Assembly: GCA_038248505.1 (NCBI GenBank)
Contig: JBBRXJ010000066.1
Span: 1-20,176, forward strand
Source: JBBRXJ01 sp038248505
Lineage (GTDB): Bacteria > Bacteroidota > Bacteroidia > Bacteroidales > JBBRXJ01
DNA: 20,176 nt
Direction of reading: 5' to 3'
Of this stretch, positions 15,338-20,176 are shown piece after piece. How positions within the stretch are numbered: position 1 is the stretch's first letter; the number at the start of each line of letters is the position of its first letter. Under the pieces are notes generated by a model. That model saw only the letters and a program-made list of their open reading frames with translations. It searched no databases and was not told the origin of the DNA. The position numbers and the translations under genes are program-made.

Positions 15338-15811
15338 TTATTCGTGATGGTAAGGTTCTCCCTTTATAATAGTAAAAGCCCTATATATTTGCTCCATAAA
15401 TATCAATCGAACGAGTTGATGAGAGAATGTAAGTCGAGAAAGGGAGAGTTTCGACTCCGCCTTTTTATATACTTCTGCACTAAATCCATAGGCACCCCCA
15501 ACAGCAAAAACTAAGCTGCGTGTGCTTTTGTTCATATAATCTGTAATCATTAAGGAAAATGATTGCGAGGTATATTCCTTTCCTTTATCATCAAGCAATA
15601 TGAGTACATCGCTCGGTTTAAGGGTATCTAAAATTAGTTCTCCTTCGCGCTTTATCAAATCTGTTTTGTTTAGTGAGGCCGCTTGTTTAACAGCGGGCAT
15701 TTCTTTAATCTCAAATGGAATATACCGAGTCATTCGCTTTGCATACTCAGTCATTCCTGCTATTAAATAGGACTCCGACGTTTTACCAACCAATAAAAAA
15801 GTTATCTTCAT
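15338..15811 (-). CDS. rlmH: 23S rRNA (pseudouridine1915-N3)-methyltransferase RlmH
   Basis: RlmH is a SPOUT-class methyltransferase that uses S-adenosylmethionine to methylate N3 of pseudouridine 1915 in helix 69 of 23S rRNA, acting on assembled 70S ribosomes. The knotted SAM site is visible as LVFAVGGAYGFSAEV, following SDVLILLDDKGKEYTSQSF. The conserved C-terminal part LSLSRLTFSHQLVRLIFMEQIYRAFTII ends in the invariant GEPYHHE. The length of 157 aa is normal, and the start MKITFLLVGKT is the family's usual N-terminus. It lies divergent to the DUF4783 gene, 104 nt away. The tandem-thioredoxin gene follows it on the same strand with no functional link that I can see. Confidence 0.97.
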   Translation of the reverse strand: MKITFLLVGKTSESYLIAGMTEYAKRMTRYIPFEIKEMPAVKQAASLNKTDLIKREGELILDTLKPSDVLILLDDKGKEYTSQSFSLMITDYMNKSTRSLVFAVGGAYGFSAEVYKKAESKLSLSRLTFSHQLVRLIFMEQIYRAFTIIKGEPYHHE

Positions 15812-15829
15812 TAAAATTATTAACTTTGT

Positions 15830-15861
15830 GTTGTACTACAATGAATTATTAAATACTTTTG
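15830..15861 (+). promoter_or_regulatory. Candidate promoter of the DUF4783-nadC pair
   Basis: GTTG at 15830-15833 (as a -33 element), a 20-nt spacer, and TACTTTTG at 15854-15861 (matching TAnnTTTG) form the best Bacteroidota promoter in the window. It would start transcription near 15866-15869 and leave a leader of about 50 nt before the ATG at 15916. A second TAACTTTG word lies at 15821-15828. Confidence 0.55.
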
Positions 15862-15915
15862 ATAGAGCTATTCGTTATATAAATACATGCAATTAATCTC
15901 AAAATACTTTTTAAG

Positions 15916-16311
15916 ATGAAAAAGCACTCAATAATACTATTTTTTTTGCTATCCTGCTTCATTATACCAACACATGCAGGGGAGGCAATTCCTCAATCGA
16001 TTAGCACAGCCTTTAATTCAGGCAATTCACAAGAGATAAGTAAATATTTTAATGCGAGCATTGAGCTTGTGCTTCTGGATAGAAACTACCAATATACAAA
16101 ACCAGAAGCCCAACAGGCATTGGCAAACTTCTTTAGAGAATATACTCCGACTGCATATACACTGAAGCATGAAGGCGAAAAAGGAATTTTTCATTATGCA
16201 ATTGGTAATTTACAAACGGCTAAAGGAAGTTTTAGAGTATACCTCCTTATTAAGGGAAGTGGTCAGGATTTAAAAATTCATCAACTTCGAATAGAGAGAA
16301 ATAATGAATAA
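15916..16311 (+). CDS. DUF4783-family secreted protein
   Basis: Small periplasmic protein of 131 aa of the DUF4783 family, a group I know mainly from Bacteroidota genomes, where it is usually next to nadC. The signal peptide covers about residues 1-21 (LLSCFIIPTHAGEA). The mature domain looks like a small cone-shaped NTF2-like fold: a helix with PQSISTAFNSGNSQEISKYF, a strand with SIELVLLDRNYQYTKPEAQQALANFF, and strands GIFHYAIGNLQTAKGSFRVYLLI and LKIHQLRIERN. Its function is unknown. It overlaps nadC by 8 nt (ATGAATAA, 16304-16311), so the two are cotranscribed and probably coupled. There is no obvious link to NAD synthesis, so the pairing may be only positional. Confidence 0.85.
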   Translation: MKKHSIILFFLLSCFIIPTHAGEAIPQSISTAFNSGNSQEISKYFNASIELVLLDRNYQYTKPEAQQALANFFREYTPTAYTLKHEGEKGIFHYAIGNLQTAKGSFRVYLLIKGSGQDLKIHQLRIERNNE

Positions 16312-17152
16312 GATTTGGTTAAAACGGTTTATTTTAAACGCCATAAAAGAAGATCGTGGTGATGGCGATCACACATCATTAGCAATTATTCCTCGTAATC
16401 ACAAAGGAAAAGCTCAGCTTATTGTTAAGGAAGATTGCGTTATTTGTGGTTTAGCTGTAGCTCGCGAAGTTTTTAAACAGCTCGATAAAAAAACTAAAAT
16501 AAAATATCTTGTTAATGAGGGTGCATTGGTAAAAAAAGGGAATATAGCATTTACTGTTGAGTGTCGCTCGCAAGCACTACTTGTTGCTGAACGTTTGGTT
16601 TTAAATATCATGCAACGTTTAAGTGGAATAGCTAGTCAAACTCATATTTATGTTAGTAAATTAGATGGGCTAGATACTCGAATTTTGGATACCCGAAAAA
16701 CAACTCCAGGCATGCGCGTACTTGACAAATATGCTGTTAAGATAGGTGGTGGCATGAATCATCGCATTGGCTTATATGATATGATTCTTATTAAAGATAA
16801 CCATATTGACTTTGCTGGTGGTAACAAAGAAGCGATTGAGAGAACGGTAAAATATTTAAAGACGAAAAAGAAGAAGTTGAAAATTGTGATGGAGGCTCGA
16901 AGTATGAACGATATTAAAGAAATTATTGCTTGTGGCCATGTTCATCGTATTTTACTTGATAATTTTTCACCTACTCAAACACTCGAAGCAATTCAATTTA
17001 TTAATGGGAGAGTAGATACTGAATCGTCAGGTAATATAACGCTTGATAACATTCGAGATTATGCCGTTTGTGGCGTGAATTACATATCTGTTGGCGCTCT
17101 TACACACCAGATAAAGAGTGTAGATTTAAGTCTCAAAGCGATAAAAGAATAA
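16304..17152 (+). CDS. nadC: Nicotinate-nucleotide pyrophosphorylase (carboxylating), quinolinate phosphoribosyltransferase
   Basis: NadC makes nicotinate mononucleotide from quinolinate and PRPP with release of CO2 and pyrophosphate, the step where the de novo pathway enters NAD synthesis. The 282-aa length is normal. Visible motifs are EDRGDGDHTS (16-25), the hydrophobic RLVLNIMQRLSGIAS (97-111), the substrate-binding DTRKTTPGMR (129-138, with R131 and K132), GGGMNHRIGLYDMILIKDNH (148-167, with H153, R154 and K164), and the closing VNYISVGALTHQIKSVDLSLK. No nadA or nadB lies in the window. The gene ends only 4 nt from the stop codon of the convergent RluA-type gene, so there is no room for a separate terminator between them. 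Confidence 0.97.
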   Translation: MNKIWLKRFILNAIKEDRGDGDHTSLAIIPRNHKGKAQLIVKEDCVICGLAVAREVFKQLDKKTKIKYLVNEGALVKKGNIAFTVECRSQALLVAERLVLNIMQRLSGIASQTHIYVSKLDGLDTRILDTRKTTPGMRVLDKYAVKIGGGMNHRIGLYDMILIKDNHIDFAGGNKEAIERTVKYLKTKKKKLKIVMEARSMNDIKEIIACGHVHRILLDNFSPTQTLEAIQFINGRVDTESSGNITLDNIRDYAVCGVNYISVGALTHQIKSVDLSLKAIKE

Positions 17153-17156
17153 TTTT

Positions 17157-17843
17157 TTATTTCTCAGCACTTATTTTCTCAACAAAATATTGCCATAGTG
17201 TATCAATTGGTGGTTCAGCTATAATGGTTATTTTTTCTTGACGTACTGGGTGAATAAATTCGGCGCTGCGTGCATGTAAACTAATGCCACCATCAGGATT
17301 TGAACGTGGCGCCCCATATTTTAAATCGCCTTTGATTGGACAGCCAATTGCCGCCAATTGACAACGAATTTGATGATGTCGACCTGTGTATAATGTTATT
17401 TCGAGCAAGTGATACGTGTCAGATGACATCCTTAAGCGATAATCGAGAATAGCTTGTTTAGCACCCTCAACTGGTTTGTCATGAGCAAATGATTTATTCA
17501 TTTTTTCCTTTCGAATCAGATAATGTGTAAGGGTTTTTGATGGTTCAGTAGGCAAGTTCTTAACAATAGCCCAATAGGTTTTATTAATCTCTCCATCGCG
17601 AAACATGGCATTTAAACGAGTAAGCGCCTTACTTGTGCGAGCAAAAAGAACAACCCCGCTTACTGGTCTGTCTAATCGATGTACCACCCCAATATATGCT
17701 TCGCCTGGCTTGTTGTATTTTTCACGAATGTATTCTTTCAACTTTTTGTCGAGAGATTCATCTCCTGTTTTGTCGCCCTGAACTAAGTCGGAACAAGTCT
17801 TATTTAAGGCTATTATGTGGTTGTCTTCAAAGAGAATATTCAT
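17157..17843 (-). CDS. RluA-family rRNA/tRNA pseudouridine synthase
   Basis: RluA-family pseudouridine synthase of 228 aa, which isomerises specific uridines in rRNA or tRNA. The catalytic motif VVHRLDRPVSGVVLFARTSKA is at 53-73, with the nucleophile at D58. The usual second motif YHLLEITLYTGRHHQIRCQLAAIGCPIKGDLKYGA is at about 133-167, and the C-terminal LHARSAEFIHP motif is present. There is no N-terminal S4 RNA-binding domain: the protein starts directly at the catalytic fold (MNILFEDNHIIALNKT), like the RluA/TruC/RluC-short subgroup. The target base cannot be assigned from the sequence. It is convergent with nadC and follows panB on the same strand after a 149-nt gap, so it probably has its own promoter. 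Confidence 0.94.
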   Translation of the reverse strand: MNILFEDNHIIALNKTCSDLVQGDKTGDESLDKKLKEYIREKYNKPGEAYIGVVHRLDRPVSGVVLFARTSKALTRLNAMFRDGEINKTYWAIVKNLPTEPSKTLTHYLIRKEKMNKSFAHDKPVEGAKQAILDYRLRMSSDTYHLLEITLYTGRHHQIRCQLAAIGCPIKGDLKYGAPRSNPDGGISLHARSAEFIHPVRQEKITIIAEPPIDTLWQYFVEKISAEK

Positions 17844-17992
17844 TGGAGAGTGTTGGATGTTTATTGTTAAGTGTTGCCCGCCGCCGGAGATAAATGTTAA
17901 ATGTAGAGAGAGTGAGAAATAAAGGGAAAAGATAATAAGTCAGTTGTGGCTTATCACGCCTCCGTGGCTAATCATTGTTCACTCCCAACTAA

Positions 17993-18808
17993 CTAATATT
18001 GTTCATTTTGATTAGGAAAGCTAACTGATTTTACATCCGATACATAATTCTCAACCGCTTTGGTGATATCTGCTGAAAGATTAAGATAGCGACGTAAAAA
18101 ACGAGGAGAGAACTCCTGTGTAATACCAAGCATATCATGTGTTACGAGTACTTGGCCATCAACCTTAGAGCCTGCTCCAATACCAATAACAGGAATGTGC
18201 AATTCACCAGCAACTTGCCCTGCAAGAGCCGCGGGTATTTTTTCGAGAACCATGCCAAAGCAGCCATATCGCTCAAGCATATGAGCATCGTCAATTAATT
18301 TATCAGCTTCTTCTTTTACTGTGGCACGTACAATGTATGTACCAAATTTATGAATAGACTGTGGCGTTAATCCTAAATGCCCCATAACAGGAATACCAGC
18401 AGAGAGTATTCTTGTTATTGACTCGCCAAGTTCAGCACCACCTTCAACCTTTACAGCACTAACCCCCGTTTCTTTCATAATACGAATAGCACTTTGCAAA
18501 GCATGAAGTGAATCACCCTGATACGTGCCAAAAGGCAAATCGACTACCACCAATGCCCTTTTTACTGCTCGTGCTACTCCTTTGGCATGATAAATCATCT
18601 CATCGAGAGTTATTGGAATAGTGGTTTCATTACCTGCCATAATGTTTGATGCTGAGTCGCCCACCAATATAACATCTACACCCGTACTATCTAATATGCG
18701 TGCCATACTATAATCATAGGCGGTGAGCATGGTAATCTTCTCACCTCGCTGCTTCATCTCTAGTAAACGATGTGTAGTTACCTTTTTTATCTCCTTTGTT
18801 ACTGACAT
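17993..18808 (-). CDS. panB: 3-methyl-2-oxobutanoate hydroxymethyltransferase (ketopantoate hydroxymethyltransferase)
   Basis: PanB adds a hydroxymethyl group from 5,10-methylenetetrahydrofolate to 2-oxoisovalerate to give ketopantoate, the first step of pantothenate and coenzyme A synthesis. From the chosen start it is 271 aa, normal for the family. Visible active-site parts are LTAYDYSMARILD, the metal ligand D51 in VGDSASN, D90 in VVDLPFGTYQG, K120 and E122 in AVKVEGGAE, the conserved PVMGHLGLTPQ, and E189 in MVLEKIPA. The frame is open 48 codons further upstream, to 18952, but that extra part is unlike any PanB. An exact TAnnTTTG word at 18839-18832 also lies inside it, so the ATG at 18808 (MSVTKEIKK) is much more likely. 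The gene is divergent from dnaK. Confidence 0.95.
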   Translation of the reverse strand: MSVTKEIKKVTTHRLLEMKQRGEKITMLTAYDYSMARILDSTGVDVILVGDSASNIMAGNETTIPITLDEMIYHAKGVARAVKRALVVVDLPFGTYQGDSLHALQSAIRIMKETGVSAVKVEGGAELGESITRILSAGIPVMGHLGLTPQSIHKFGTYIVRATVKEEADKLIDDAHMLERYGCFGMVLEKIPAALAGQVAGELHIPVIGIGAGSKVDGQVLVTHDMLGITQEFSPRFLRRYLNLSADITKAVENYVSDVKSVSFPNQNEQY

Positions 18809-18831
18809 ATTGTAAATGCTTGATTTGTCCA

Positions 18832-18839
18832 CAAATTTA
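18832..18839 (-). promoter_or_regulatory. Candidate -7 element for panB
   Basis: On the minus strand the word is TAAATTTG, matching TAnnTTTG, and it ends 23 nt before the panB ATG at 18808. The same word sits at nearly the same distance before moxR. It supports the shorter panB start. No clear -33 element is seen. Confidence 0.45.
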
Positions 18840-19024
18840 GAAAATAAATAGGAGAAGCGAATGCTAAGATGAGAAGAATAGAGGATGAGGGGATTAGCAG
18901 TGACGGATGTAAGATTCTGTCGTTTTGTCATAACAGAGGAGTTTAAGCGCATTACATGCTGGTATTTTTAGCTTGGCATAATGATTGTAGAGAGGAGGAA
19001 CAAATTAATTATAAAAAAAGCATT

Positions 19025-20176
19025 ATGGGAAAAATAATTGGCATCGACTTAGGAACCACTAACTCCTGTGTGGCAGTTATGGAAGGCAATGACCCTGTGG
19101 TAATTCCAAATAGCGAAGGGAAGCGAACCACTCCGTCGATTGTAGCATTTATAGAAAATGGCGAACGAAAAGTAGGAGATCCTGCTAAAAGACAGGCTAT
19201 TACCAATCCGCGTAAGACCATATATTCAATTAAACGTTTTATGGGTGAGACCTTTGATAAAACTTCATTAGAAACTGGACGCGTTGGTTATGAGGTAATT
19301 AAAGGTAATAATAATACGCCTCGAGTAAAGATTGACGACCGAGATTATACCCCTCAAGAGATTTCAGCTATGATACTTCAAAAGATGAAGAAGACAGCTG
19401 AAGATTATCTTGGATGTGAAGTAACTGAAGCTGTTATTACTGTACCAGCATATTTTAGTGACTCTCAGCGTCAGGCTACAAAAGAAGCTGGTGAAATTGC
19501 TGGTCTTAACGTTAAACGTATTATTAATGAACCAACAGCAGCAGCTCTTTCATATGGTCTTGACAAAAAGAACCAAGATATGACTGTTGCTGTATATGAC
19601 TTAGGTGGCGGAACTTTTGATATCTCTATTCTTGAATTAGGTGATGGTGTTTTTGAAGTGAAATCAACGAATGGAGATACTCATTTGGGTGGTGATGATT
19701 TTGACCAAGTAATTATTGATTGGTTAGCTCAAGAATTTATGAATGATGAGCGCATTGATTTACGTAAAGATCCAATGGCTTTACAACGTTTAAAAGAGGC
19801 TGCTGAAAAAGCTAAGGTAGAGTTATCTAGCTCAAGTACCACAGAAATTAACTTACCATACATTATGCCAGTTGATGGTATTCCAAAGCATTTGGTTCGT
19901 CAGCTTAGCCGTGCCAAATTTGAACAATTGGCAGATACCTTGATACAACGTACCATGGAACCTTGCCGCAAAGCTTTAAAGGATGCTGGTATGGAACCTA
20001 AAGATATTGATCAGGTAATTTTAGTGGGTGGTTCTACTCGTATACCTGCTATTCAAGCATTAGTGGAGAAATTTTTTGGTAAAGCTCCTTCAAAAGGAGT
20101 TAATCCTGATGAAGTGGTAGCTGTTGGAGCTGCTATACAAGGTGGTGTATTATCTGGTGAGGTAACAGATGTTCTA
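19025..20176 (+). CDS. dnaK: Chaperone DnaK (Hsp70), 3' part outside the window
   Basis: Hsp70 chaperone that binds exposed hydrophobic segments of client proteins in an ATP-controlled cycle with DnaJ and GrpE. The visible 384 codons cover the whole nucleotide-binding domain. They include phosphate-1 IGIDLGTTNSCV (5-16), the first Hsp70 signature at the start, AVYDLGGGTFDISI as phosphate-2, HLGGDDFD, and LVGGSTRIPAIQ (third signature). The domain ends GGVLSGEVTDVL, so the window stops inside the conserved interdomain linker, and the substrate-binding domain lies beyond the edge. The ATG at 19025 gives MGKIIGIDLG, the canonical start. A purine-rich AGAGGAGGAAC at about 18991-19001 is too far from the start to serve as its ribosome site. 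No CIRCE inverted repeat is seen upstream, and no grpE or dnaJ is adjacent on this side. Confidence 0.98.
   Translation, partial: MGKIIGIDLGTTNSCVAVMEGNDPVVIPNSEGKRTTPSIVAFIENGERKVGDPAKRQAITNPRKTIYSIKRFMGETFDKTSLETGRVGYEVIKGNNNTPRVKIDDRDYTPQEISAMILQKMKKTAEDYLGCEVTEAVITVPAYFSDSQRQATKEAGEIAGLNVKRIINEPTAAALSYGLDKKNQDMTVAVYDLGGGTFDISILELGDGVFEVKSTNGDTHLGGDDFDQVIIDWLAQEFMNDERIDLRKDPMALQRLKEAAEKAKVELSSSSTTEINLPYIMPVDGIPKHLVRQLSRAKFEQLADTLIQRTMEPCRKALKDAGMEPKDIDQVILVGGSTRIPAIQALVEKFFGKAPSKGVNPDEVVAVGAAIQGGVLSGEVTDVL

Noticed and set aside
17946..17974. Near-identical direct repeats GTGGCTTATCA and GTGGCTAATCA in the panB-rluA gap
   Set aside because: There are only two short imperfect copies with no spacer regularity or palindrome, so neither a CRISPR nor an operator is supported.
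18953..19024. Possible heat-shock control site (CIRCE) upstream of dnaK
   Set aside because: No TTAGCACTC-type inverted repeat is present, and no full promoter match could be placed.
19009..19221. 70-codon minus-strand frame at the start of dnaK
   Set aside because: It is antisense to the highly conserved N-terminus of dnaK and has no protein-like features.

Overview
The window looks like a chromosomal segment from a Bacteroidota bacterium, most likely Bacteroidales. The evidence is the A+T-rich sequence, start codons without Shine-Dalgarno sequences, several copies of the Bacteroidota -7 promoter word TAnnTTTG, and a complete bat (aerotolerance) operon next to phylum-typical neighbours such as a DUF4783-nadC pair and a YfiR/DUF4154 protein. 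I see no insertion sequence, integrase, tRNA, rRNA or CRISPR array. Most of the window is ordinary core genome.

Layout. (1) 1-1751, plus strand: the 3' part of a PfkB-family sugar kinase gene cut by the window edge, then a D-lyxose isomerase gene, a plausible sugar isomerase/kinase pair. A bidirectional terminator at 1771-1805 closes this block and the convergent bat operon. (2) 10482 down to 1892, minus strand: nine closely packed genes. In transcription order they are a MoxR AAA+ ATPase, a small secreted protein of unknown function, a DUF58 protein, a membrane-anchored BatX-type protein, BatA and BatB (VWA proteins), BatC (TPR), BatD and BatE (TPR plus SH3-like). Gaps are 1-14 nt, so this is almost certainly one transcript. 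It probably builds an envelope complex in which the MoxR ATPase acts on VWA-domain partners; its biochemical job remains unsettled in the literature. (3) 10643-13933, plus strand: truA, a YfiR/DUF4154 periplasmic protein, an OmpH/Skp-like coiled-coil protein and a family 2 glycosyltransferase overlapping it by 4 nt. (4) 13934-14264: the only long gene-free stretch. It holds a conspicuous GC-rich, foldable 65-nt element. (5) 15811 down to 14265, minus strand: rlmH and a secreted protein with two thioredoxin-like domains. (6) 15916-17152, plus strand: DUF4783 protein and nadC (NAD synthesis), overlapping by 8 nt, with a good promoter match. (7) 18808 down to 17157, minus strand: panB (pantothenate/CoA synthesis) and an RluA-type pseudouridine synthase. 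(8) 19025 to the end, plus strand: dnaK, whose nucleotide-binding domain is complete and which is cut at the interdomain linker.

I did not find a clearly new biological system. The items most worth a second look are the structured intergenic element at 13979-14043, the unknown small secreted protein embedded in the bat operon, the tandem-thioredoxin protein with two different CXXC motifs, and the YfiR / OmpH-like / glycosyltransferase cluster.
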